From: Desulfocapsaceae bacterium | GTDB lineage: Bacteria > Desulfobacterota > Desulfobulbia > Desulfobulbales > Desulfocapsaceae | DNA: 35,274 nt | Assembly (NCBI GenBank): GCA_031292275.1 | Contig: JARLHL010000076.1 | Span: forward strand, 1 to 35,274 | Direction of reading: 5' to 3' | Part shown: one piece after another, positions 8,519 through 16,939 of the stretch | How the letters are laid out: each line of letters opens with the position of its first letter | Numbering within the stretch: the first letter of the stretch is position 1 | The notes under the pieces: model-generated | The model's database searches: none | What the model was told of the DNA's origin: nothing | Seen by the model: the letters and a program-made list of their open reading frames with translations, nothing else | Translations under genes and position numbers: made by a program

Positions 8519-8587
8519 CCGGCCTGAAGGCCGGAAAGGACAGGCCGTCTTGCTGCGCAGCTGTGCTGCTGGCAGCGGACGGCCTGT
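8519..8587. terminator. Two hairpins between convergent ctpA and era, possible terminator region
   Basis: Three bases after the ctpA stop is a 6-base stem CCGGCC/GGCCGG with a TGAA loop (8519-8534). Five bases later comes a perfect 10-base stem ACAGGCCGTC/GACGGCCTGT (8540-8549 with 8578-8587) enclosing a 28-base loop. Neither is followed by a run of T, so classical Rho-independent termination is not evident. The convergent setting makes a role in ending transcripts or protecting their 3' ends plausible. The remaining bases to 8707 show nothing further. Confidence 0.4.
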
Positions 8588-8707
8588 AATGTATCATCCG
8601 GAGGAGAGAATCAGCTTTTTATTTACACGGCCCGTTAAAGACGACCCCTTGCAGCCCCACCCCTTCGGTTTAGAGCTTTTTTCCCTCTCGGCACAGTTTG
8701 CCCGGTC

Positions 8708-9625
8708 TTAGAAATAGCCCAGCTCTTTCAAGAACCGTTCGTCCTGGGACCAGTTCTTCTTCACCTTCACCCAGAGCTTGAGCAGCACCTTCTGCTCCAT
8801 CATCTTCTCGATGTCCCTGCGGGCGGCGGTGCCGATCCTCTTCAGCGTCCCCCCCCCCTTGCCGATAATGATCCCCTTCTGCGATGTCCGTTCCACGACG
8901 ATGGCCGCATGGATGGTCACCATTCCTTTCTCGGTCTCCTCCTTAAAAGATTCGATCAGGACCGCTGAGGAATAAGGGACCTCCTGGCCGATCTGCAGAA
9001 AGATCTTCTCTCTGATGATCTCTGCCGCCAGAAACCGTTCCGTCGCATCGGTGGGGATATCGTCAGGATAATACCGGGGCCCCAGGGGCAGGATCTGCAG
9101 AATTTCTGCAATCAGCCTCTCCGTCCCGTCGGCATGCAGTGCAGACATCGGCAGCACCGCCTGAAAGGGATGGATCCGGGCATACATCTCGATCAGAGGC
9201 AGAAGTTTTTCCTTGTCCAGCAGATCGACCTTGTTGAGGATCAGGATGGCCGGCGCCTGCAGCCGCGCCATGTACTCCGAGAGTTCCCTGTCCTTTTCCG
9301 CCTGCAGTTTTTCCGGCAGGGAGGCCGAGGCATCCAGCAGAAACAGCACCGCATCGACCTCGCTCAGGCTCTCCAGGGCAATACGCACCATCTCCCGGTT
9401 TAAGGGCTGATCCGCCTTGTGCAGTCCGGGAGTATCGATCAGAACGATCTGATAGCCCTCATCATTGACCACCCCCAGAATGCGGTTGCGGGTGGTCTGC
9501 GGTTTTGGGGTGACAATGGAGATTTTCTGCCCAAGGAGCGCGTTCATCAGGGTCGATTTACCGGCGTTAGGAGGACCTACAATTGCTACCATGCCGGATC
9601 TCACCGGTGTATCGGTCTGATTCAT
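8708..9625 (-). CDS. era: GTPase Era
   Basis: Era is an essential GTPase that binds the 3' end of 16S rRNA and checks small-subunit maturation. The 305-residue protein has the family length. The G motifs are in order: G1 GPPNAGKS (17-24), G3 DTPG (64-67), G4 NKVD (131-134) and G5 SALHAD. The C-terminal KH RNA-binding domain has the expected IIIGKGGGTLKRIG stretch with AARRDIE after it. The ATG at 9625 lacks a good ribosome binding site, and a second ATG eleven codons on is possible, but the longer start keeps the usual leader. The gene stands alone on the minus strand, divergent from the RNase II-like gene and convergent with ctpA. Confidence 0.97.
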   Translation of the reverse strand: MNQTDTPVRSGMVAIVGPPNAGKSTLMNALLGQKISIVTPKPQTTRNRILGVVNDEGYQIVLIDTPGLHKADQPLNREMVRIALESLSEVDAVLFLLDASASLPEKLQAEKDRELSEYMARLQAPAILILNKVDLLDKEKLLPLIEMYARIHPFQAVLPMSALHADGTERLIAEILQILPLGPRYYPDDIPTDATERFLAAEIIREKIFLQIGQEVPYSSAVLIESFKEETEKGMVTIHAAIVVERTSQKGIIIGKGGGTLKRIGTAARRDIEKMMEQKVLLKLWVKVKKNWSQDERFLKELGYF

Positions 9626-9834
9626 AAAGGAGTCGCCATAATTTTATTGAATTCTATAATTATTGAGGGTGCTCAAATCACAATTTCACACTATACTGCT
9701 TACCGTTTCAGCGTGTTGCGTCAGGCGTGCCGGACTATAACATCCCTAGAGGGCAACGCATACGGTATTTTCCATAAACAACCATTAAAGATCCCATACA
9801 GTTCTTTTTGTGGTACTTCAACGTAAAAGGCTCA

Positions 9835-11829
9835 ATGGTTACTTCTGGCAAGATTATAGAATATCTAGAAAATGGAAAATTCGTCTGCGCTTTTGTGACC
9901 GAATGCCAGAACAAGCGGACACGCTCTCTCAACCAGAACGGCAGAGAGATCAATCTGCCCTTTTCACGCATTGTCCACTGTTCCACCAATACCTACCCGG
10001 CAAGTCTGAACCGGGAAGACCTGATCCGAACGCTGAAGGCCACCAACGACACCCGCATCTCCCTGATGCAGAAAATCAATCTTGAAGAGATATGGGAACT
10101 CGCCAGTGAGGAGAAGTCAGACTCCTTCGAACCTGTCTTCCTGGCCGGGCTGGTCTTTTCCGGCGAGGCCAGCGACGATATGGTTTCGGCCTTCCTTCGA
10201 TGCGTGTTTACTGATCATCTCTATTTCAAATTCAAAGAGGGCCTGATCCGGGCCAACTCTCCCGAGCAGATGGAACACCTCCGACGCCAGCTCGAGCAGG
10301 AGGAGAAAAAACGCAGCCTGATCACCAACGGGGTTCAGTCACTGACGCTGCTGAAGGACTCAGCAAACGTGGTCTTAAGCCAGGATCTCCGGGAATGTCT
10401 CAATCTTGTCAGGGACTACTATCTGTTCGGCACCGATGCCGAACATGCCGACCTGGCTGTCCAGATCCTCAAGGAGGCAGGGCTGCACCGTCCCCATGAG
10501 CCCTACCACCTCCTGGTCAAGGCAGGGATCTGGAATAAAAACGAGAATATCCCGCTCTTACGCCAGGGCCTGCCAGTCGGTTTTTCTCTGCCGGCCCGCC
10601 AGCAGGCCGAAGGCCTTCTGCAGACCAATGTGGAGACCCTCCTGCAAGACCCGGTCCGCGTGGATCTCTCCAATCTGGCACCGATCACCATCGACGGCGG
10701 CACCACCCTGGATTTTGACGATGCCCTGACCATTGAGGAGCAGGAGGGGAATTATCTGGTCGGCATTCACATTTCCGATGTGGCACATTATGTCCGGCCC
10801 GGTTCCCCCCTCTTTCTGGAGGCCATGTCCAGAGGGACATCAATCTATTTTCCTGAAGGACAGATCCCCATGCTGCCGCGGCATCTCTCCCAGGGAATCT
10901 GCAGCCTGATTCAGGGTGAATTGCGCGCCACGATGAGTTTCATGATCCTGCTGTCGCCGGAGGCCGAAGTCCTGCGGGTACGGATTTCGCCCTCCATCAT
11001 CCGCGTCGCAAGGAGACTGACCTACGAAGAGGCCGACGAGCAGATGCAGAGTGATCCGCAGCTGCGAATTCTCGATATGCTGCGGCAGAAACTGCGCCGG
11101 AGGCGGGTTGAGGCGGGGGCCCTGCTGCTCCCCTTCCCCGATGTGAACATCTTCGTAGATGGCGGCGGCAAGGTCCACGTGAGCCTGAATCCTTCTGACA
11201 CCCCGGCCCGCACCCTTGTCTCGGAGATGATGATTCTGGCCAACAGCGAAGCCGCCCGCTTTGTCGCGGACAGGATGGCTCCGGGACTCTTCCGGGCGCA
11301 GGGGCCGCCAAAGCAGCGGCTGATCACCGGCGACGACAACGATCTCTATCTCAACACACGCCAGCGAAAACAGATTTCCCGCGGTGAACTGCTGAGTCAG
11401 GCAAAAGAACACAGCGGTCTGGGGGTTGGCCAGTATACGACTGTCACCTCCCCCATCAGGAGGCTTCTCGATCTGGTGATGCAGCATCAGCTGCACTCCC
11501 TTATCAGACGGCAGCCCTTCTGCTTTTCCGAAGAGATGTGCAAAGATTTCATCGCAGTCATCACCCGGACACTGTCCCAGGCGAACAGCGTGAAACAGCA
11601 GCGGCACCGCTATTGGCTGTTGAAATACCTGGAGGACCGCAAGGGTCAATATCTTGATGCCCTGGTTATCGAGTCAGGACCGAAACGTGTCGGCCTCTTG
11701 CTCACCGACATTCTCATGGATGTCGATCTGCCGGCACAGCCCGGAAAACGACCGCCGGCCGACACTTTGGTCAAGATTAAAGTCGCCAAGGTCGATGCCC
11801 TGGACAACATCATCGCCATGGAATGGTGA
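9835..11829 (+). CDS. RNase II family (RNB domain) 3'-5' exoribonuclease
   Basis: The protein (664 residues from the chosen start) is a processive 3'-5' exoribonuclease of the RNB superfamily. The RNB core spans about residues 270-600 and has the acidic metal site TIDGGTTLDFDD, with Asp287, Asp293, Asp295 and Asp296 matching the four catalytic aspartates of RNase II. The second core motif TSPIRRLLDL is at about 538-547. The N-terminal 200 residues lack clear paired cold-shock domains, and the C-terminal 65 residues form only a weak S1/OB-like segment, so it is neither a typical RNase R nor a typical RNase II. I chose the ATG at 9835, preceded by AAAAGG, over a TTG nine codons upstream. It is a single gene divergent from era and convergent with glmM. 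Confidence 0.88.
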   Translation: MVTSGKIIEYLENGKFVCAFVTECQNKRTRSLNQNGREINLPFSRIVHCSTNTYPASLNREDLIRTLKATNDTRISLMQKINLEEIWELASEEKSDSFEPVFLAGLVFSGEASDDMVSAFLRCVFTDHLYFKFKEGLIRANSPEQMEHLRRQLEQEEKKRSLITNGVQSLTLLKDSANVVLSQDLRECLNLVRDYYLFGTDAEHADLAVQILKEAGLHRPHEPYHLLVKAGIWNKNENIPLLRQGLPVGFSLPARQQAEGLLQTNVETLLQDPVRVDLSNLAPITIDGGTTLDFDDALTIEEQEGNYLVGIHISDVAHYVRPGSPLFLEAMSRGTSIYFPEGQIPMLPRHLSQGICSLIQGELRATMSFMILLSPEAEVLRVRISPSIIRVARRLTYEEADEQMQSDPQLRILDMLRQKLRRRRVEAGALLLPFPDVNIFVDGGGKVHVSLNPSDTPARTLVSEMMILANSEAARFVADRMAPGLFRAQGPPKQRLITGDDNDLYLNTRQRKQISRGELLSQAKEHSGLGVGQYTTVTSPIRRLLDLVMQHQLHSLIRRQPFCFSEEMCKDFIAVITRTLSQANSVKQQRHRYWLLKYLEDRKGQYLDALVIESGPKRVGLLLTDILMDVDLPAQPGKRPPADTLVKIKVAKVDALDNIIAMEW

Positions 11830-11932
11830 ACCAGCAGGGCGGGACCAGACCGGCCGGCCTCAACAAATCATGAAAGCGTGTCACTCCGGCATGACCAAGC
11901 TGCTGCTTTGACGAGATTTTCCTATAAACCAA

Positions 11933-11956
11933 GACTGTTCCTCCTCCGGAACAGTC
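11933..11956. terminator. Hairpin between convergent RNase gene and glmM
   Basis: A perfect 9-base stem GACTGTTCC/GGAACAGTC with a 6-base loop lies in the 162-base gap between two convergent genes. Seven bases after it is the 12-base palindrome GCAGGGCCCTGC (11963-11974). Neither strand has a strong T-tract after the stem. The position suits a bidirectional terminator, but the evidence is the structure alone. Confidence 0.35.
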
Positions 11957-11991
11957 CTTCCCGCAGGGCCCTGCCCTCAAAGGACGGGCAA

Positions 11992-13344
11992 CTATCCCCG
12001 GTCGGCAGCCATCACCAGATCGCTGAGTTCATCGGCAATTTCGTGGATCAGCGCCCGGTCCTGGCCTTCCACCATCACCCGGATCACCGGCTCGGTCCCT
12101 GAGGGTCGCACCAGAATCCGACCGGTATTCCCCAGCCGGGACTCACAGGCCTTCATCGCCTCGGAAAATCCGGGAATGGTATCCACATTCATCCTGCTGG
12201 CGGTACGGACATTTTTCAGGATCTGGGGAAAGCTCTCCATGACGGTGGCCAGTTCGGACAGGGACCTGCCCCGCTTCTTCATGATGGCCAGCAGCTGCAG
12301 GGCCGCCAGGATTCCGTCGCCGGTGGTAATATGATCAAGGAAAATCAGATGGCCGGACTGCTCACCGCCAAAGGAATAGCCCTCCCTGCGCATACACTCG
12401 ACCACATAACGGTCACCGACCCCCGTCCGGACCAGCGAGCCGCCCATCTGCTCCATGGCCTTCTGCAGCCCCATATTGGACATGATGGTCGCCACCAAGG
12501 TCTTTCGGTTCAGCTTCCGCTGTTTCAGGAGCTCTTTGGCACAGATTGCCATAATATGGTCGCCGTCGACGATGTTGCCCTTTTCATCAGAGACGATAAG
12601 CCGGTCACCGTCGCCATCCAAGGCCAACCCGATATCGGCCCCCAGTTCCCTGACCTTGGCGGCCATCAGCTCAGGATGCAGGGCCCCGCACTGGAGGTTG
12701 ATATTCTTGCCGTCCGGATGCACACCCAGCGCGGTGACTTTGGCCCCCAGCTCTTCAAAGACATGAGGGGCCACACCGTAGGTTGCGCCATTGGCACAGT
12801 CAAGGACGATATGAAAGTCGTCCAGGACATAGTCCCGGGGAAAGGTGTTTTTCAGAAAAACGATATACCGTCCCCTGGCATCCTCGATCCTGGCCGCCTT
12901 GCCCACCTCGTCGGCAACGGGACGCAGCGCCTCCATCTTCTGAGAGAAGATCAGATCTTCCATGGAGGCCTCCACCTCATCGGGGAGTTTAAATCCGTCA
13001 TGGGAAAATATCTTGATGCCGTTATCCTGAAAGGGGTTGTGCGAGGCAGAGATGACCACACCGGCATCGGCTCGCATGGAGGTTGTTATAAAAGCAATGC
13101 CCGGAGTCGGCACCGGGCCGACCAGCAGCACATCCACACCCATGGAGCAGATTCCGGCTGCCAGGGCATTTTCTATCATATAACCGGAGACCCTGGTGTC
13201 CTTGCCGATAACAATCCTATGTCTCCTGGCCTGATTCTTCACGGTAAAGGCAATCGCGCGACCGATCTGCATGGCCATCTCAATGGTCATCGGATAGATG
13301 TTGGCAACACCGCGGACCCCGTCCGTTCCAAATAGCTTTCTCAT
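11992..13344 (-). CDS. glmM: Phosphoglucosamine mutase
   Basis: GlmM converts glucosamine-6-phosphate to glucosamine-1-phosphate on the path to UDP-GlcNAc, the precursor of peptidoglycan and lipopolysaccharide. The 450-residue protein has the four-domain alpha-D-phosphohexomutase signatures: start [12 protein letters not shown], the phosphoserine loop ISASHNP (Ser101), the magnesium-binding DGDGD (Asp243, Asp245, Asp247) and the phosphate-binding RPSGTEP near 425. It is the last gene of a minus-strand cluster with cdaA and cdaR; the same gene order is well known in Firmicutes, where CdaA, CdaR and GlmM interact and GlmM restrains the cyclase. The gap from cdaR is 66 bases. Confidence 0.97.
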   Translation of the reverse strand: MRKLFGTDGVRGVANIYPMTIEMAMQIGRAIAFTVKNQARRHRIVIGKDTRVSGYMIENALAAGICSMGVDVLLVGPVPTPGIAFITTSMRADAGVVISASHNPFQDNGIKIFSHDGFKLPDEVEASMEDLIFSQKMEALRPVADEVGKAARIEDARGRYIVFLKNTFPRDYVLDDFHIVLDCANGATYGVAPHVFEELGAKVTALGVHPDGKNINLQCGALHPELMAAKVRELGADIGLALDGDGDRLIVSDEKGNIVDGDHIMAICAKELLKQRKLNRKTLVATIMSNMGLQKAMEQMGGSLVRTGVGDRYVVECMRREGYSFGGEQSGHLIFLDHITTGDGILAALQLLAIMKKRGRSLSELATVMESFPQILKNVRTASRMNVDTIPGFSEAMKACESRLGNTGRILVRPSGTEPVIRVMVEGQDRALIHEIADELSDLVMAADRG

Positions 13345-13410
13345 CGAATCCTTGCTGGTTGTAGTGGTGAAATGAGACGAGGCGGGGCGATATCCTTTTC
13401 GCGCTCGTCC

Positions 13411-14382
13411 TTATGGTCTTTTTTCCGGTTCAGGCTTCTTTGGGGCTGGCTTTTTCACCAGGGACACGGATCCAGGCTCGACCTTGACGACCTCCACGGA
13501 CATGGCCGGATCAGTCGGCGTAACCTGTACCTTCAGCCCGTCCTCTCCCGGCTTACCAACGGCTGAAACCGTGAACAGGCTCTTGTAATCCATATCTTTT
13601 TTCATATGCAACTTCGGAATCTTCAAGGTAACCTTCACCTCATCCGGGACGACCTGCTGCAGATAGCCATCGACAGCAAAGCGGACAGGGACATTGGTCA
13701 CCGTCTTCTCCACCACATCATAGCCTATGACAATATCAGCGGTGATGGAGGTCTCGCCGATGAGATCAACCAGGGCAGGTTCGAGATCAAGAGGAATCTG
13801 CTGCTGAACGGATTTGGCCAGGCCACCGATATTGATCGGTATGGTTTTCAGGGACTCAACCTGGGACAGGACGGTCTGCGGTCCGGTGATGGCAATGGTA
13901 TCCGGGGCGATCTGCAGGTTTTTCAAGACATAGCCGGGTGCGACGCTGCCCGTCATCACCGGGGTTACGGAAAATTTTTTCTGGATGAGTTTATCCAGAG
14001 ACAGGATGAGCGAGGAGGGCTGGACCCTCAGGACCTGGATTCCTCTGCCGACAGAGATGGACTTGTTGTCGATGGTAACCACCCTGGTCCCCGGAACTGC
14101 ATCGGAGAGATCCACCTGCCTGGCCGTCCCCTTCTTGCCGATATCAATCAGCAGCGAACGCGGCCCCCGAACCGTCACATCTATATTTTTTTTGAATTTA
14201 TTTGAGATTATCAAATCTTTGGGCATATTGATGATCTCGATGGGTATGGTCACATTCGTGTCGACGGCATCCTGGCCACCGACAAAATACCAGAGCAGTA
14301 TCGCCAGACACAGCGAGATGAACCGCAGAAGCCATTCTTTGGACCACAGCTTTTGAAGATTATGGAATTTCAGCTGTTTCAT
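13411..14382 (-). CDS. cdaR: YbbR-domain protein, CdaR-type regulator of diadenylate cyclase
   Basis: The 323-residue protein has one N-terminal membrane helix (about 17-34, WLLRFISLCLAILLWYFV) and then an extracytoplasmic region with at least three YbbR-type repeats of 75-90 residues. Each repeat is a beta-rich unit with blocks such as VTVRGP and IAITGP. The C-terminus ends in a lysine- and proline-rich tail. CdaR proteins sit in the membrane with the diadenylate cyclase CdaA and modulate its activity. The start overlaps the cdaA stop by four bases (ATGA), which fits a stoichiometric complex. Function is assigned from the domain and the neighbouring genes. Confidence 0.9.
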   Translation of the reverse strand: MKQLKFHNLQKLWSKEWLLRFISLCLAILLWYFVGGQDAVDTNVTIPIEIINMPKDLIISNKFKKNIDVTVRGPRSLLIDIGKKGTARQVDLSDAVPGTRVVTIDNKSISVGRGIQVLRVQPSSLILSLDKLIQKKFSVTPVMTGSVAPGYVLKNLQIAPDTIAITGPQTVLSQVESLKTIPINIGGLAKSVQQQIPLDLEPALVDLIGETSITADIVIGYDVVEKTVTNVPVRFAVDGYLQQVVPDEVKVTLKIPKLHMKKDMDYKSLFTVSAVGKPGEDGLKVQVTPTDPAMSVEVVKVEPGSVSLVKKPAPKKPEPEKRP

Positions 14383-15170
14383 GACCGATTAATCCAATTT
14401 TTCCATGTATAGATAGGTCCTTCCTTACCGACGAAAATCGCCCTCAGACTGTTCTTCAAGGTCAGCTCGTCACCGACTGTCGTCAGCGCCCCGTGCTGGA
14501 CCAGGGAGACTTCCTGGGTCTCCTCTGAAACCACCAGCACCACGGCATCGGTCTCCTCCGAAAGGCCGAGGGCGGCCCGGTGTCTGGTACCGAAACGTTT
14601 ATTAATATACGGATTCTGGGTAAGCGGCAGGATACAGCCGGCTGTCTGGATCCTGCCTTTCGTCACAATGACACCGCCGTCATGGAGCGGCGAAACGGGC
14701 ATGAATATGGAGATAAGCAGCTCTTTGGTCAAATAGGCGTCAAGGTCAAAACCCGATTCAACATAGTCCCGCAATCCCATCTCGCGTTCAATGATGATCA
14801 GGGCGCCGATGCGCCGTTTGGAAAGGTAGAAGATCGCACGAATCACCTCATCCAGTTCTTTTTCTTGCACGTCGGAGTTTTTCTGGAAAGGCGACTTGCC
14901 GACCTGGGTCAGCGCCCGCCGGATATCCTGCTGAAAAACAATGATGATGATGAGAAGAATGGAGCTCAAAAAGGTCTTCATCATCCACATGAGGACCGTC
15001 AGATCCAGGACGGTGGCCATAAAATAGACGATAGTCAGCACCACGATCCCGAGAAGCATCTGGACCGAACGAGTCCCTCGTATTATCGACAAAAGTTGAT
15101 AAATAACAAAGGCGACGACCAGGATATCGAGAATATCCTGCCAGCGTATGATATTGAATATTTCTAACAT
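14379..15170 (-). CDS. cdaA: Diadenylate cyclase CdaA (c-di-AMP synthase)
   Basis: CdaA makes cyclic di-AMP from two ATP at the inner face of the membrane. The 263-residue protein has three N-terminal membrane helices (about 11-30, 36-57, 62-80) followed by a DAC domain at about 95-245. The catalytic motifs are PLHDGG (Asp164) and GTRHRAA (Arg196-His197-Arg198). The usual DGA motif reads DGG here, a conservative change next to the catalytic aspartate. The gene is translationally coupled to cdaR and followed by glmM, the standard c-di-AMP gene set. Upstream on the same strand, 171 bases away, is a potassium channel with an RCK_C domain, a type of domain known to bind c-di-AMP in other bacteria. 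Confidence 0.95.
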   Translation of the reverse strand: MLEIFNIIRWQDILDILVVAFVIYQLLSIIRGTRSVQMLLGIVVLTIVYFMATVLDLTVLMWMMKTFLSSILLIIIIVFQQDIRRALTQVGKSPFQKNSDVQEKELDEVIRAIFYLSKRRIGALIIIEREMGLRDYVESGFDLDAYLTKELLISIFMPVSPLHDGGVIVTKGRIQTAGCILPLTQNPYINKRFGTRHRAALGLSEETDAVVLVVSEETQEVSLVQHGALTTVGDELTLKNSLRAIFVGKEGPIYTWKNWINRS

Positions 15171-15341
15171 CGGGGAAAAACGAGGTCACGTTAACGGTTA
15201 GTGCATCACGGAGGGGTCCCTCTGCCGGGACACTTCGAAAACCCGGCTTCACCGCTCTTTTCTGCCTGTTCCTACAGTGTACAAAATTTTTTACTTCTTT
15301 TCATCGAAAATTTTTTTGAAATTTCAGGTTTTTCGAATTCA
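15171..15341 (-). other. Intergenic region between K+ channel gene and cdaA
   Basis: These 171 bases separate the channel gene from cdaA on the same strand. The part next to the channel stop is very AT-rich and contains the palindrome TGAAATTTCA flanked by CGAAAA and TTTTCG, which could form a weak terminator on either strand. I see no convincing -35/-10 pair and no recognisable riboswitch. It is therefore unclear whether cdaA is read from the channel transcript or from its own promoter. Confidence 0.35.
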
Positions 15342-16703
15342 TTAAAGAATAGGCCTGCCCGACTGGAGATGACTTTTGACAATACCGATTATTTCCTGGG
15401 CATCAGGGCTCTTGACGACGACGGTATCGGCGCCGGACTCCAGGGCCTTTTTCCTGGTTTCATCGTGGTTATCGGCCGTGAAGAGAAAAAGTTTTATGTC
15501 CTTGCCGATATCCTGCTCCCGAATCTGGCGACAGACATCGAATCCCGAGATGTCAGGGAGCATCAAATCGACAACCGCCGCGTCAGGCTTCTCCTCCAGG
15601 ATCAGTTCATAGCCTTCCCTGCCGTTGACAGCGGTTATGATGTTGAATCCCGCCTTCTGAAACAGCCTGGTGTACAGACGCCGGATAACCGGATTGTCAT
15701 CGATCAGGACGATCTTCTTGGGCTGCTGGGTCCTGGCCTCCGTCATAACCACCGGATGTTCTCCGCAGACCAGCAACTCGTCTCCCATCTGCAGCCGGAC
15801 ATCAAGGGTCGGCATCAGGATATCTCTGCCCTCCCTGCGCATTCCCACGATGGTACCGCTGAGAATCTGGTTTGCAGTTTCCAACGCATGCGAGGCAAGT
15901 CCGGATTTTTCGTTGACCATGATCCAGTGCGGGACGTTCCCGATAACGCTCTCCCGGCTGTCTCTGATCTTGTCCTCCATGGTCTTCATCAGGATCCTGT
16001 CCGCCACACGCCTTCCCGCCGAGGCGTAGGGTGAGATAACGGAATCGGCACCGGCCCGCAGGATCCTTGATTCCGAGGAGGCAACCTCAGTCCTGGCGAC
16101 AATATGCAGGGTCGGATTCAACTCCCGCGCCGTCAGAACGGCACAGAGATTATCCGGATCGGAATCCAGAAGGGCCAGGAGGGCACCAGCCCTTTTGATG
16201 CCAGCCTCAATCAGGGTTTCTTCCCGGGTCGCATCCCCCGCCAGATAATTATAGCCCTGTTCGGCCAGGATCCTCAGATGTTCTTCGGACCGGTCAATGA
16301 CGACGAAATCGACGCCGATACTGTGAAAACGGTCCGCTGAGGCGGCCCCGACCCGGCCATGGCCGCAGATGATATAGTGGCCGTCGAGTTTCTGTATCTT
16401 TTTTTCCATGGCTTTTTTCCTCAAATTCGGATTCGAGGCCCTTTCGATCATTGATTCGGTGAAGGCATGGGCGGCAAAGGCCAGACTTCCAACCCCGAAG
16501 AGAATGAGAAAAATGGTAAAGACCCGCCCCGCCTCGGACAGAGGATGAACCTCTCCGAATCCAACCGTTGATATGGTTATGACAGTCATATAGAAAGCAT
16601 CCAGGGGCGGGAAATGCTCAATCTTCACATATCCGACCGTGCCGACCCCCAGAAAAAAAAGGGTCACTGCCAGGGCAACCCATATGCGTCGTCGACTGTC
16701 CAT
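15342..16703 (-). CDS. Two-helix K+ channel with RCK domains fused to a receiver domain
   Basis: This 453-residue protein joins three modules. Residues 8-85 form a two-helix potassium pore: helix at 8-28, pore loop with the filter TVGFGE (46-51), second helix at 61-82. Residues 108-325 are an RCK unit: an N-terminal Rossmann fold with the nucleotide motif GHGRVG (114-119) and an acidic strand end VVID, then a TrkA_C-like lobe at about 245-315. Residues 330-450 are a complete response-regulator receiver domain with acidic pair Asp335/Asp336, phospho-acceptor Asp379 in VVDLMLPD, switch Thr409 and Lys431. So gating could depend on potassium, on an RCK ligand (NAD(H), ATP or c-di-AMP) and on phosphorylation. 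No histidine kinase gene lies nearby. It is upstream of cdaA-cdaR-glmM on the same strand and divergent from the DUF748 gene. The ribosome binding site is weak. Confidence 0.88.
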   Translation of the reverse strand: MDSRRRIWVALAVTLFFLGVGTVGYVKIEHFPPLDAFYMTVITISTVGFGEVHPLSEAGRVFTIFLILFGVGSLAFAAHAFTESMIERASNPNLRKKAMEKKIQKLDGHYIICGHGRVGAASADRFHSIGVDFVVIDRSEEHLRILAEQGYNYLAGDATREETLIEAGIKRAGALLALLDSDPDNLCAVLTARELNPTLHIVARTEVASSESRILRAGADSVISPYASAGRRVADRILMKTMEDKIRDSRESVIGNVPHWIMVNEKSGLASHALETANQILSGTIVGMRREGRDILMPTLDVRLQMGDELLVCGEHPVVMTEARTQQPKKIVLIDDNPVIRRLYTRLFQKAGFNIITAVNGREGYELILEEKPDAAVVDLMLPDISGFDVCRQIREQDIGKDIKLFLFTADNHDETRKKALESGADTVVVKSPDAQEIIGIVKSHLQSGRPIL

Positions 16704-16939
16704 ACCGATAATCTAAGAGAGACTCCAAATCTTTTGTCGGATCACATAAATACCTTTGCATATCTTTATCAGGTAAATAACATAATTAAAAGGTCCCTTT
16801 TCACATTATTCTGTTATAATGCATGCTGATTGCGTTCCTGCACACTGCCCCGGCTTATCAGGGCGGCAGACACTATTCTCACGCGGATTCCAACCGAAGA
16901 GAGAGCCTGATCTCATTTTTTCAGCGACCTACAAAACCA

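Noticed and set aside
12535-12552. TTGGCAC...TTGC-like sequence inside glmM
   Set aside because: GG and GC are 8 bases apart and the element lies within coding sequence in the wrong context.
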